DNA of 42,857 nt from Tharpella sp964457755 (GTDB lineage: Bacteria; Desulfobacterota; Anaeroferrophillalia; Anaeroferrophillales; Tharpellaceae). A program made the translations under genes and the position numbers. The stretch covers positions 1 to 42,857 of the forward strand of contig CAYWGC010000031.1 of assembly GCA_964457755.1 (NCBI GenBank), written 5' to 3'. Positions 1 to 10,538 of the stretch are shown here, piece by piece; positions within the stretch are counted from its first letter, which is position 1, and every line of letters begins with the position of its first letter. Under the pieces are notes generated by a model. It was not told the DNA's origin. It searched no databases and was given only the letters and a program-made list of their open reading frames with translations.

Positions 1-188
<188 letters not shown>

Positions 189-340
189 CTAACCTGCCGG
201 CAACGGTATGGTCAGACTACCTAGGTCAAACTCGGAAATGCTAATTAATCCTGTTCAGTTTTAAAAGATCGATTACGCTCTTTGTAGCTTAATAAGATCA
301 AACACCCTTTAGGCGCCGAACCTTAAGCGATAATTAGTAT

Positions 341-417
<77 letters not shown>

Positions 418-440
418 ATTCGGTCCTAATAAAAAGGGAA

Positions 441-516
441 GGGGGTATAGCTCAGCTGGGAGAGCACCTGCCTTGCACGCAGGGGGTCAGCGGTTCGATC
501 CCGCTTACCTCCACCA
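441..516 (+). tRNA. tRNA-Ala (TGC)
   Basis: This is the second spacer tRNA. The acceptor GGGGGTA pairs with TACCTCC and includes the G3-U70 wobble that identifies alanine tRNAs. The anticodon loop CTTGCAC carries TGC at 474-476, and CCA is encoded. It lies 23 nt after tRNA-Ile and is processed from the same rRNA transcript. Confidence 0.97.
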
Positions 517-543
517 AATTTATAGTTTATCTTTTTTATATAA

Positions 544-581
544 AAACCGCTGTTTTATAAGGCGGTTTGTTCTTTGGCAAT
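544..581 (+). promoter_or_regulatory. boxB/boxA-like rRNA antitermination site
   Basis: A 7-bp hairpin (AAACCGC at 544-550 with GCGGTTT at 562-568) is followed directly by GTTCTTTGGCAAT. The latter resembles boxA, where NusB/NusE bind to keep rRNA transcription from terminating. Its position between tRNA-Ala and 23S is the normal one. Assignment is by motif and position only. Confidence 0.55.
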
Positions 582-701
582 CACATAAGAGAATTTAAAA
601 TGTTACAGTCAGTATTGATTGTAACGACCAGTTATAGACAATCTCTACGGATTTTGTATATGACAGGTGTTTTAAGTCTAAAGATAGCATTGATATAATA
701 T

Positions 702-3703
<3,002 letters not shown>

Positions 3704-3853
3704 ATATTATTTCAATGTTATTTTTAAGTGCTCTACAGGTTGTTTACTTTTTGAAAAAAGGAAATGTTCTGATAGAAGTGCTTATCCAGCGTAAGCTGGG
3801 TGACTTATACAAATTAAATTCTCTTACAGTGATTGGAAAATTGTTTTTCAGTT

Positions 3854-3967
<114 letters not shown>

Positions 3968-3979
3968 TTTAATTACGAT

Positions 3980-4014
3980 AGCCCCGAAGGTAACTCTTCG
4001 GGGCTTTTTTTTGT
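3980..4014 (+). terminator. Intrinsic terminator of the rRNA operon
   Basis: A 10-bp GC-rich stem (AGCCCCGAAG at 3980-3989 with CTTCGGGGCT at 3996-4005) is followed by a run of T. It sits 12 nt after 5S and ends transcription before the convergent phnN gene, whose stop codon touches the T-run. Confidence 0.92.
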
Positions 4015-4017
4015 TTT

Positions 4018-4602
4018 TTAGAGGATGGGGTCGCTCGAAAGATGGGCTTGCAAGAGTTCCAAAAACTTATCTCCAGCAGTTTTCAATGAATTATTATTTT
4101 CAATGATGGTAAATCTGCTATTCTGGTCTTCAAGTTTTAAAAAAGTATTAGCTTGTTTCATTCGTTCTTCGATTTTTTCTGGAGTTTCTCGTCCTCTTGT
4201 CTGGAGCCGTTTGAGTAATAAGTCCTGATTAGCTTTAACTAAAATAACATGTATATCGGGATAGTCTTCCAGCGCCAGAGAGAGATATTGACGTGATCCA
4301 TTAATGACCACAATTTTTCCCTTTTCCAGCCAACTGTTAATTTCCTTATCGATGCCGTAATCAATTCCGTTTCGTCGCCAATGCATTGCGAGAGTACCAT
4401 TTTTCTGGAGAACGTTGAATTCATACGGAGAGACCGGGAGATGAGTTTCATTCTCTGGATCAACATGGGGGCGGGTAATGTAGCGTGTGGTGAAAAGAAT
4501 AGATGACTGATTGCCCAGGTGTTGCCGGGCATATCTAATCAGGCTGTCTTTGCCCGCTCCTGAGGCTCCCATCAAATAGATTAATTGTCCTGATTTTGGC
4601 AT
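4018..4602 (-). CDS. phnN: Ribose 1,5-bisphosphate phosphokinase PhnN
   Basis: The family phosphorylates ribose 1,5-bisphosphate to PRPP with ATP, classically as the last step of phosphonate C-P lyase breakdown. The 194-residue length is typical. The P-loop GASGAGKDS is at residues 12-20, with the Lys-Asp ending seen in PhnN rather than the KS/KT of guanylate kinase, a fold relative. No other phn genes are in the window, so this copy may serve PRPP supply or phosphonate genes elsewhere. No strong ribosome site precedes the ATG. A perfect 11-bp inverted repeat lies 23 nt upstream. The gene is convergent with the rRNA operon. Confidence 0.85.
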   Translation of the reverse strand: MPKSGQLIYLMGASGAGKDSLIRYARQHLGNQSSILFTTRYITRPHVDPENETHLPVSPYEFNVLQKNGTLAMHWRRNGIDYGIDKEINSWLEKGKIVVINGSRQYLSLALEDYPDIHVILVKANQDLLLKRLQTRGRETPEKIEERMKQANTFLKLEDQNSRFTIIENNNSLKTAGDKFLELLQAHLSSDPIL

Positions 4603-4625
4603 GTGATTTGTTGCTCGGGAAGGCT

Positions 4626-4655
4626 ATTGGTTGAAAAATAATTATTTCAACCAAT
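4626..4655. repeat. Inverted repeat upstream of phnN
   Basis: ATTGGTTGAAA (4626-4636) and TTTCAACCAAT (4645-4655) are perfect inverse complements around an 8-nt AT-rich spacer. The position, 24-53 nt upstream of the phnN start, suits an operator or a leader hairpin. There is no T-run, so it is not an obvious terminator. Confidence 0.55.
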
Positions 4656-4832
4656 TCAATATCTGCAAGTAGTATAAATGTCAACTGCTCTCAATCTGTT
4701 TTCAAAATTATAAATGCGCCGGATGTCGTTTTAGTCAAATTCAGATTGATTGAAAAGATGACGTGAAGTTTAAATTGTGATATCAAGCTTATGTTTTTGC
4801 AACAGCAATGTTACCTTTCATCTTTTAATGTC

Positions 4833-4846
4833 ACTCATGCATGAGT
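4833..4846. promoter_or_regulatory. Perfect 14-bp palindrome, operator candidate
   Basis: ACTCATGCATGAGT reads the same on both strands. It lies 47 nt before the radical SAM gene start in the 290-nt spacer shared with divergent phnN. This is the size of a homodimer-repressor site. No regulator is assigned. Confidence 0.35.
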
Positions 4847-4892
4847 AAGCATTGATTTTTGTCTCCGGTTGATCCGGAGTCGGAGAAAATTT

Positions 4893-5783
4893 ATGGTTTC
4901 ATCACCTCATTCCTTCGATTTTCCACCCTATCGTCCACCTTCCGAATCCCAGAGTATGTTGCTGCGAGTGACCCGTGGTTGTCCCTGGAACAAATGCGCT
5001 TTCTGTTCGATGTATCGGAAATATCCATTTGCTCGTAAAACCATGGCTGAGATCAAGGCCGATATAGATCTTATGCCCGCGGTTTATGGGACGTCTGCCA
5101 GCCATGTTTTTCTCGGCGATTCAAACAGTCTGCTTCTGTCGGCCGCGGATCTGGTGGAGATTCTCGAACATCTTTACAGCGTTTTTCCCGGACTCAATAG
5201 GGTGACTTCCTATGCCCGCGCTAAAACTGTGATGAAAAAATCACTTGATGATCTTAAAGCGATCCGGGCCGCCGGTTTGACCCGGCTGCATATCGGTCTT
5301 GAGAGTGGATCCGATGCGGTCTTAAAATTGATTCATAAAGGAGCCACAGCAGATGAAATAATTGCTGGCGGACTCAAATCTAAAGAAGCCGATTTTGATT
5401 GTTCGATCTATGTTCTTTTGGGCATCGGCGGGATGGAACAGACGATGGATCATCGTCAGGGTACGATTCGGGTTTTGAATGCGATCGATCCCCATTTTAT
5501 CAGGGTCAGAACTTTAACTCCGATTCCAAAATCTGATATTGCGAAATGGATTGCCGAGGGCAGCTTTACTCAGGTTACCCCTTTGGTCAGTATTGAAGAG
5601 GAGCGTGATATTGTCACCGGACTTGAGGTGACCTCCCGATTCTTAAATGACCATGCCTCAAACATCGTCCCGCTGGATGGGAAATTGCCTGAAGATAAAG
5701 AGCATATGCTCGAGCTTCTGGAACAGGGGATTAACTATTGTCGTAACCATGATGTTGGTTACTCCGACTATCGCTACCTATAA
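4893..5783 (+). CDS. Radical SAM protein (COG1032-like, no B12 domain)
   Basis: A 296-residue single-domain radical SAM enzyme. The cluster-binding motif is RGCPWNKCAFC with Cys30, Cys35 and Cys38, a CX4CX2C spacing instead of the common CX3CX2C. The barrel continues with FLGDSNSL, RLHIGLESGSD and YVLLGIGGME, matching the SAM-binding Glu and glycine-rich strands. I start at ATG 4893 because GGAG (4882-4885) lies 7 nt upstream. An in-frame TTG at 4869 falls in the loop of a CTCCGG/CCGGAG hairpin and has no ribosome site. The gene is 13 nt before rph and probably co-transcribed. The substrate is unknown. Confidence 0.85.
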   Translation: MVSSPHSFDFPPYRPPSESQSMLLRVTRGCPWNKCAFCSMYRKYPFARKTMAEIKADIDLMPAVYGTSASHVFLGDSNSLLLSAADLVEILEHLYSVFPGLNRVTSYARAKTVMKKSLDDLKAIRAAGLTRLHIGLESGSDAVLKLIHKGATADEIIAGGLKSKEADFDCSIYVLLGIGGMEQTMDHRQGTIRVLNAIDPHFIRVRTLTPIPKSDIAKWIAEGSFTQVTPLVSIEEERDIVTGLEVTSRFLNDHASNIVPLDGKLPEDKEHMLELLEQGINYCRNHDVGYSDYRYL

Positions 5784-5796
5784 AAAGAGGGAAACT

Positions 5797-6537
5797 ATGA
5801 GAGTTGATGGACGTGAGCTTGATCAGTTACGTAAAATAGAGATTATTCCTGATTTTCTTGATCATCCGGCGGGTTCGGTGCTGATCTCCTGTGGTCAGAC
5901 CAGGGTATTATGTACGGCCAGTGTTGAAGATGGTGTGCCTAAATTTCGGCGCGATTCAGGGGGGGGGTGGTTGACCGCTGAATATGCGATGCTGCCGGCC
6001 AGTACGCATGAGCGTTCCGGGCGTGAGGTTAATCGTGGGCGTCAGGGGGGACGGACTTTAGAGATTCAGCGTCTGATCGGCCGCAGTTTGCGGGCGGTCA
6101 CCAACCTTGAGGTCTTGGGTGAGCGGACAATTATTCTCGATTGTGATGTGATCCAGGCCGATGGCGGCACCCGAACCGCTTCCGTCAGCGGGGCTTTTAT
6201 TGCCTTAGGATTAGCCCTCTTTAAACTTAAACCGGAAATGGGCGATGCTTGGAAACCGTTGCGTAGTCGCCTTGCGGCAGTTAGTGTCGGGATAGTTAAG
6301 GGTGAGCCGATGCTCGATTTGAACTACCCGGAAGACTTTACGGCCGATGTCGATATGAATATCGTTATGACCGATAAAGATGAGCTGGTTGAGATCCAGG
6401 GTACGGCCGAAGAACATCCTTTCAGTCGGCAGAAGATGGCTTTGTTACTTGATCTTGCCGAAAAAGGGGTTGCCGAGATTATCGAGCAATCTGAGAAAGA
6501 GGTGTTTGCCGGTCGTCTTGATGGCTTGATAGTGTAG
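5797..6537 (+). CDS. rph: Ribonuclease PH
   Basis: Phosphorolytic 3'-5' exoribonuclease that trims tRNA 3' ends, using phosphate to release nucleoside diphosphates. At 246 residues it is full length. Family blocks are present: the N-terminal RVDGRELDQLR, GRQGGRTLEIQRLIGRSLRA with the phosphate-binding Arg, RTASVSGAF, and DLNYPEDFTADVDMNIVMT with the catalytic Asp region. ATG 5797 follows GAGG; an upstream in-frame extension overlaps the preceding gene and is not homologous. No rdgB follows, although that is a common partner. A 204-nt gene-free spacer with hairpins comes next. Confidence 0.96.
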   Translation: MRVDGRELDQLRKIEIIPDFLDHPAGSVLISCGQTRVLCTASVEDGVPKFRRDSGGGWLTAEYAMLPASTHERSGREVNRGRQGGRTLEIQRLIGRSLRAVTNLEVLGERTIILDCDVIQADGGTRTASVSGAFIALGLALFKLKPEMGDAWKPLRSRLAAVSVGIVKGEPMLDLNYPEDFTADVDMNIVMTDKDELVEIQGTAEEHPFSRQKMALLLDLAEKGVAEIIEQSEKEVFAGRLDGLIV

Positions 6538-6603
6538 GCTTTGATTTGGCAGTACAACCTCATAAAGCTACTGCAAAAGCGTCGAATATCGCTTCGCCCA
6601 CTT

Positions 6604-6662
6604 CGAGGGGGACAGAGCTCAGCCCGCTTAGGGCTTAAAGCCCTCGCTGGAGGTCTGTCCCC
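6604..6662. repeat. Intergenic stem-loop repeat, possibly dispersed
   Basis: An outer stem GGGGACAG (6608-6615)/CTGTCCCC (6655-6662) encloses an inner palindrome AGGGCTTAAAGCCCT (6630-6644). It lies between convergent rph and the Spy-like gene. There is no T-run, so it is more like an interspersed palindromic repeat than a terminator. A related GGGGCAGAC...GTCTGCC unit occurs after hslU. Confidence 0.45.
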
Positions 6663-6741
6663 ACATCGAGGCAGTTCGAAAACAGAACACGCTTAATAGT
6701 TATGTTTTTCTTCGTGTATTTCGTGGCCTGTTTTTACTTTA

Positions 6742-7281
6742 CTACATCATTCCTCTTTTACCCTTTTTGCCCATCCTCTTCCCATGGCGGCGGCCTTTAT
6801 GGCCTTGCTTTAACATGTTGTTACGTTGTTCTTGATTCAGGCTGCTGAAAAAAGCGACCCGGGCATCGGTTGTCTGATTAAATTTATCCGCCAAATTACC
6901 TTTGTATTCAGCTTTAAGTATCTCACCAACCGCCTTGAAATCGGGGTTTTCAGCGGCCAGTTCGGCTTGCATAAGTAGATGATTGCGGGCCATGGTCCGG
7001 TGCCTGGTGTTGCTGTCCAGATTGTCACCCTGTTTCAGGCTGAGTTCACGTAACTCCATCATTCCTGTTTTCATCGCATTCCAGAGTTTGCCCTGGGTTT
7101 CGTCGAGATTGAGATTTGCCTTGACCTCTTCGGCCCGTTGTTCGAAACGTTCAGGTGAACATTGGCCATGGCCAGGCCCCCAGCTGAAGCCGGTTGTCGG
7201 TAAAGCCAAAAGTAAAGCGAACATTAAAGCAAGGCTTAAGCTGAGTGCTTTTCGGTTGTTTGAAGCTTTGGTGATATTCAT
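6742..7281 (-). CDS. Periplasmic Spy/CpxP-family (LTXXQ) protein
   Basis: Family members are periplasmic chaperones or feedback inhibitors of the CpxA sensor. The 179-residue protein has an N-terminal signal peptide (hydrophobic core ~13-28, probable cleavage near residue 33). Two LTXXQ-like helices follow, LNLDETQ at 57-63 and SLNQEQRN near 150. The tail (161-179) is rich in Gly, His, Lys and Arg. ATG 7281 has GGAG 7 nt upstream. It diverges from a CpxR/CpxA-like pair with a CpxR-type box between, just as cpxP faces cpxRA in enterics. CpxP-like is therefore more likely than Spy, but sequence alone cannot separate them. Confidence 0.82.
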   Translation of the reverse strand: MNITKASNNRKALSLSLALMFALLLALPTTGFSWGPGHGQCSPERFEQRAEEVKANLNLDETQGKLWNAMKTGMMELRELSLKQGDNLDSNTRHRTMARNHLLMQAELAAENPDFKAVGEILKAEYKGNLADKFNQTTDARVAFFSSLNQEQRNNMLKQGHKGRRHGKRMGKKGKRGMM

Positions 7282-7390
7282 GGTTGGTCTCCTTTTTTCA
7301 TAAATGGTTGAAAAGCTTTTTAATCAAGTTTTATGGTTATGGAAGATAGCCGGAGAATGTAAATCTTTTATGTTGTTCTATAACTTTTTT

Positions 7391-7406
7391 GTAAAGTTTT
7401 TGTAAA
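7391..7406 (+). promoter_or_regulatory. CpxR-type binding box
   Basis: GTAAA, six bases, GTAAA. This matches the tandem GTAAA(N4-8)GTAAA box known for CpxR in enterics. It lies in the 201-nt divergent spacer between the CpxP-like gene and the response regulator, upstream of a TATACT (7434-7439) that could be a -10. Autoregulation and co-control of the CpxP-like gene are inferred. Confidence 0.65.
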
Positions 7407-7439
7407 AGTTATTCTTTTTGTTGAAAAATCAGTTATACT

Positions 7440-7463
7440 CAACAATCTTTAAAAAGATTGTTG
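7440..7463. repeat. Perfect 11-bp inverted repeat before the response regulator
   Basis: CAACAATCTTT (7440-7450) and AAAGATTGTTG (7453-7463) are separated by AA and followed by five T. It directly follows the candidate -10 TATACT, so it would overlap the transcript start. It could be an operator, or form an attenuator-like hairpin with the T-run in the leader. Confidence 0.6.
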
Positions 7464-7482
7464 TTTTTAATCAATGGTTTTT

Positions 7483-8187
7483 ATGAAAGTTCTATTGATC
7501 GATGATGATGAAAAACTTTGTCGTTTGATTCGGGATTATCTTGAGTCGATGGGCTTTGCGGTGGAGCTTGCCCATTCAGGAAAAAGCGGACTTGAACAGG
7601 CCCTGCAGGGCTCATTCGATGCGGTTCTGTTGGATGTTATGCTTCCGGAAATCGATGGTTTTGAAATTCTGCGGCAATTGCGTCAACATTCTCAAATGCC
7701 GGTTTTGATGTTTACGGCAAGAGGGGATGAGACTGATCGCATTGTTGGCCTCGAGATGGGGGCCGACGACTACCTGCCCAAAACTTTCTCCTCACGAGAA
7801 TTGCTAGCCCGGCTGCGCGCTGTCATCAGGCGCAGCAAACTGTCCGGAGATGAAGCTGTGGAAGGGGCTGAGGAATCACTTTCAGCGGATAAATTAGCAT
7901 TCAGGGATCTGGTCATTGATCGGGCTGCCCGCAGTGTCTGTCAATCTGACCGACCTCTGGAGCTGACCTCCATAGAGTTTGATCTGCTCCTGGCCATGGC
8001 TGAAAATCGCGGCCGGATTCTTTCTCGTGACCGCCTGCTTGATCTGGTTGCCGGTCGCGACTACACCGTGTATGATCGTTCCATAGATGTTCATATATCT
8101 TCTTTACGGCGCAAACTTGATGATGACCCCAAAGCTCCCAGATATATTAAAACCGTGCGCAGCGCCGGTTATATGTTTATAAAATAA
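7483..8187 (+). CDS. cpxR: OmpR/PhoB-family response regulator, CpxR-like
   Basis: Two-domain regulator of 234 residues. The receiver domain (1-115) has the acidic pocket Asp7-Asp9, phosphoacceptor Asp51 in LLDVMLP, and Lys100. A winged-helix DNA-binding domain follows (about 135-232; DRLLDLVAGRDYTVYDRSIDVHISSLRRKL is the recognition region, quoted only by its ends DRLLD...LRRKL elsewhere). I choose ATG 7483 because homologues begin MKVLLIDDD; an ATG at 7474 adds three residues and neither has a clear ribosome site. The kinase follows after 33 nt. The CpxR name rests on context: the facing CpxP-like gene, the GTAAA box and the partner kinase. Confidence 0.85.
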   Translation: MKVLLIDDDEKLCRLIRDYLESMGFAVELAHSGKSGLEQALQGSFDAVLLDVMLPEIDGFEILRQLRQHSQMPVLMFTARGDETDRIVGLEMGADDYLPKTFSSRELLARLRAVIRRSKLSGDEAVEGAEESLSADKLAFRDLVIDRAARSVCQSDRPLELTSIEFDLLLAMAENRGRILSRDRLLDLVAGRDYTVYDRSIDVHISSLRRKLDDDPKAPRYIKTVRSAGYMFIK

Positions 8188-8220
8188 TTTGCTGTCCAGA
8201 TTGGGCCCAAGGGGAAGGTT

Positions 8221-9708
8221 TTGTTTTTTAGACGGTCGATTTTTGTCAAACTATTAAGCTGGTTTTTTCTTAACCTGATCTTTCTGAGTTTAATTCTGAC
8301 TCTGTTTTTCCAGGTTCAGTTTTATGTCTCACCAAACTCTTTTTTACGTTTTCATGCGGAAAAAGAGACTGCCTCATTACGTCATCTTATTCGGCATGAA
8401 CTGAGTCGTTTGCCGAGATCTCAGTGGCATGATCTGCTCGCCCGTTACGGTCAGGCTTTTTCTGTCGAACTCTCATTGTTTACCCCGACAGGTAACAAGA
8501 TAGCCGGTTCTATTGAGACCCTGCCGCCGGAGATATTAGACGAGTTCAAAAGTAGAGATCATAAATGGCGTCCGCGCTCAGAGCGAGGTCGCTGGCGCGA
8601 AGCTCGGCAAAGACGCCAACCAGAGGCAACATCTCCACCTGAATCTTTGCCAAATAAACCTTTACCACGTCCTCAGCGCCGTATTTTCAGGACGCGCACT
8701 CTCAACCCAACCAGCTATTGGCTTGGGGTGCCGGTGCCGGTTCTCAATCCTCAGGAAAGTGATTTTGTCCCGGCAATTCTTCTGGCGCGAACCAATTCTC
8801 TCTTTGCTTCGGCTCTCTACCCCAACCCTATGCCGTGGTTGCTGGCAGCACTTTTGATTGTTCTTTTTTCGTTACTCTGGTGGTGGCCGATGGTGCGCCA
8901 CATCACTCGACCTCTACGTGAGATGAACCGGGTTACGCAGGAGATTGCTGAAGGGCGCTTGAAAGTTCAACGCGATGAAAAACGCATTGACGAAATTGGT
9001 TGTCTGGGGCGTTCGATAAACCACATGGCTCAGCGTCTTGATGGTTTTATCATGGGTCAGAAAAGGTTTTTAAGCGATGTCGCGCATGAACTCTGTTCCC
9101 CTCTGGCACGCCTGCGTATGGGGCTGGCTGTGTTGGAAAAAAAATTGGACCCTGGGGCACTTAAAGGTTTTAGGGATGTTGAAGAGGAGTCTGAAAGGAT
9201 TGCTGAACTGGTGGACGAGGTACTGGCTTTTTCGCGAGCCGATTTGCGGGCTGAGGCGGTCAGGCTGGAGCCGGTTGCGGTATCCGAGATTGTTACGCAG
9301 GCTCTGGATCAGGAAAAATGGCCCCGGGAGCGTTTCGGAATAGTTATTGAATCCGGTCTCATGGTTAAGGCCAACCCCGAGCTTCTGCTGCGGGCTCTGG
9401 TCAATTTGCTGCGTAATGCCTTATATCATGGGGGTTCCGATACTCTGGTCGGCATAAAAGGCACCAGGCAGGGCTCTCTGGTCATTATTGAGGTAAGAGA
9501 TTCTGGCCCAGGCGTGCCGGAGGCTGAGCTTGAGCGGGTTTTTGAACCTTTTTATCGTCTCGATTTTGATCGTAATCGTAACTCGGGCGGCAGTGGTCTT
9601 GGCCTGGCAATTGTTAAGAGCTGTATTGAAGCCTGCCAGGGAAAGATCAAGGCTTGTAATCTTGAGCCTTTAGGTTTTAGCGTTGCGATTAAATTACCGC
9701 TGCCCTGA
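8221..9708 (+). CDS. cpxA: Sensor histidine kinase, CpxA-like
   Basis: Inner-membrane sensor of 495 residues. TM1 spans ~11-31, a ~170-residue periplasmic domain with an Arg/Pro-rich part (115-160) follows, and TM2 spans ~205-223. Then come a HAMP domain (~224-277), an H-box DVAHELCSPLARL with phosphoacceptor His289, and an HATPase domain with NLLRNALYHG, DSGPGVP and GGSGLGLAIVK. The start is TTG, preceded by AGGGGAAGG. It would autophosphorylate and pass phosphate to the regulator just upstream. The CpxA-like label comes from architecture and neighbours; the periplasmic domain may sense a different signal. Confidence 0.85.
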   Translation: MFFRRSIFVKLLSWFFLNLIFLSLILTLFFQVQFYVSPNSFLRFHAEKETASLRHLIRHELSRLPRSQWHDLLARYGQAFSVELSLFTPTGNKIAGSIETLPPEILDEFKSRDHKWRPRSERGRWREARQRRQPEATSPPESLPNKPLPRPQRRIFRTRTLNPTSYWLGVPVPVLNPQESDFVPAILLARTNSLFASALYPNPMPWLLAALLIVLFSLLWWWPMVRHITRPLREMNRVTQEIAEGRLKVQRDEKRIDEIGCLGRSINHMAQRLDGFIMGQKRFLSDVAHELCSPLARLRMGLAVLEKKLDPGALKGFRDVEEESERIAELVDEVLAFSRADLRAEAVRLEPVAVSEIVTQALDQEKWPRERFGIVIESGLMVKANPELLLRALVNLLRNALYHGGSDTLVGIKGTRQGSLVIIEVRDSGPGVPEAELERVFEPFYRLDFDRNRNSGGSGLGLAIVKSCIEACQGKIKACNLEPLGFSVAIKLPLP

Positions 9709-9804
9709 TCGCTGAAAAAAGATAATTTATTTCTCAATGGTTAAAGGGTAGCCCAGCTTTTCTCGCTCTGCATTTGATTTTGGGCCAATCAGTCTTAGAT
9801 ACAA

Positions 9805-9841
9805 AAAAGCCTGCCCCAAATAATTTTTGGGGCAGGCTTTT
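9805..9841. terminator. Bidirectional intrinsic terminator
   Basis: A 16-bp stem (AAAAGCCTGCCCCAAA at 9805-9820, mirrored at 9826-9841) has a 5-nt loop, A-rich on the left and T-rich on the right. It can therefore stop both the kinase transcript and the leftward PilZ transcript. It sits 96 nt after the kinase and 23 nt from the PilZ stop. Confidence 0.9.
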
Positions 9842-9864
9842 GCTTAATACTGTTTTCGAAAAAT

Positions 9865-10188
9865 TTATGTGTCAAGGTATGGTTTATTGTTTATAAATTG
9901 ACAGTTACCGTCAAAACTGACCCCGATACCTTCACTTTCAGATCGAACCACCTGCCCATTCATCGTAACCCATGAACCAGAACCTGAAAATGAGTCTAAA
10001 TAGAGATTAATCTTAATGTCTGTGCCTTTTTTTAGGGACTTGTCATTTATTAAAAGGAATGCCCCTTTATGTGAAACATCGCGAGTTTTACATTTGTATG
10101 ACCGGAAATTTTCTTCGTTTATCATGGTTTCAGCATAAACTGGCATTTTTAGTACATATCTTTCTGATGCTCTTTGTTCCATCATGCT
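9865..10188 (-). CDS. PilZ-domain protein (c-di-GMP binding)
   Basis: A 107-residue single-domain PilZ protein. The RxxxR motif is in EQRASERYVLKMPVY at the N-terminus and the D/NxSxxG motif is DVSHKGAFLL; together they bind cyclic di-GMP. The barrel ends with GIGVSFDG. I start at ATG 10188, where AAGGA lies ~10 nt upstream and the protein begins just before RxxxR as in most single PilZ proteins. A GTG at 10248 would add 20 residues, but those codons run through a perfect 13-bp inverted repeat that looks regulatory. The gene is monocistronic. Its output (motility, polysaccharide or other) is unknown. Confidence 0.85.
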   Translation of the reverse strand, partial: SMMEQRASERYVLKMPVYAETMINEENFRSYKCKTRDVSHKGAFLLINDKSLKKGTDIKINLYLDSFSGSGSWVTMNGQVVRSESEGIGVSFDGNCQFINNKPYLDT

Positions 10189-10210
10189 GTCCGAATCCTT
10201 TTTAATGGGT

Positions 10211-10244
10211 ATATTTTCTTGAGTATCTGTGCTCAAGAAAATAT
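10211..10244. repeat. Perfect 13-bp inverted repeat upstream of the PilZ gene
   Basis: ATATTTTCTTGAG (10211-10223) and CTCAAGAAAATAT (10232-10244) are exact inverse complements around an 8-nt spacer. They lie 23 nt upstream of the preferred PilZ start. This could be a repressor operator or a 5'-UTR hairpin. It also argues against the longer GTG start. Confidence 0.65.
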
Positions 10245-10374
10245 CCACGCCAGTTCCAAGGAAATACGAAAAAAAGTCTATAATCCCTTGCGTATAGGCA
10301 AAAGTGCAACACGCAACGATTATATAGGCTTTTTAAAAAGTGTTGACAGTTAATTCCATGTAATTAAGCAAACT

Positions 10375-10450
10375 TGGTGGAGGATAAGGGGGTCGAACCC
10401 TCGGCCTCAGCGTTGCGAACGCTGCGCTCTCCCAACTGAGCTAATCCCCC
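10375..10450 (-). tRNA. tRNA-Ala (CGC)
   Basis: The cloverleaf is on the minus strand. Acceptor GGGGGAT pairs with ATCCTCC, with the alanine-specific G3-U70 wobble. The anticodon stem-loop is CAGCG-TTCGCAA-CGCTG with anticodon CGC. CCA is encoded (complement at 10375-10377). It complements the TGC isoacceptor in the rRNA spacer for GCG codons. Confidence 0.95.
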
Positions 10451-10477
10451 ATTTATTAACACCCTGTCTATGAGACT

Positions 10478-10506
10478 TTACTACTAAAAAAGGAACAGGC
10501 TGTCAA
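10478..10506 (-). promoter_or_regulatory. Promoter of tRNA-Ala(CGC)
   Basis: On the minus strand TTGACA (10506-10501), a 17-bp spacer and TAGTAA (10483-10478) form a sigma-70-type promoter that would start ~20 nt before the tRNA. The -35 is a perfect match and the -10 is weaker. Confidence 0.6.
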
Positions 10507-10538
10507 ATCTATTCTCGGCCAACCTTCTCGGTCAACCT

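Noticed and set aside
5647..5796. N-terminal extension of RNase PH into the radical SAM gene
   Set aside because: The extra 50 residues have no RNase PH similarity and overlap a real gene. ATG 5797 has its own ribosome site and gives the family length.
10329..10340. CTTTTTAAAAAG palindrome after tRNA-Ala(CGC) as a terminator
   Set aside because: The stem is pure A/T with no loop, so it would not form a stable hairpin.
10343..10366. TTGACA at 10343 as a rightward promoter
   Set aside because: No acceptable -10 lies 16-18 nt away, and no rightward gene follows; it runs into the minus-strand tRNA.
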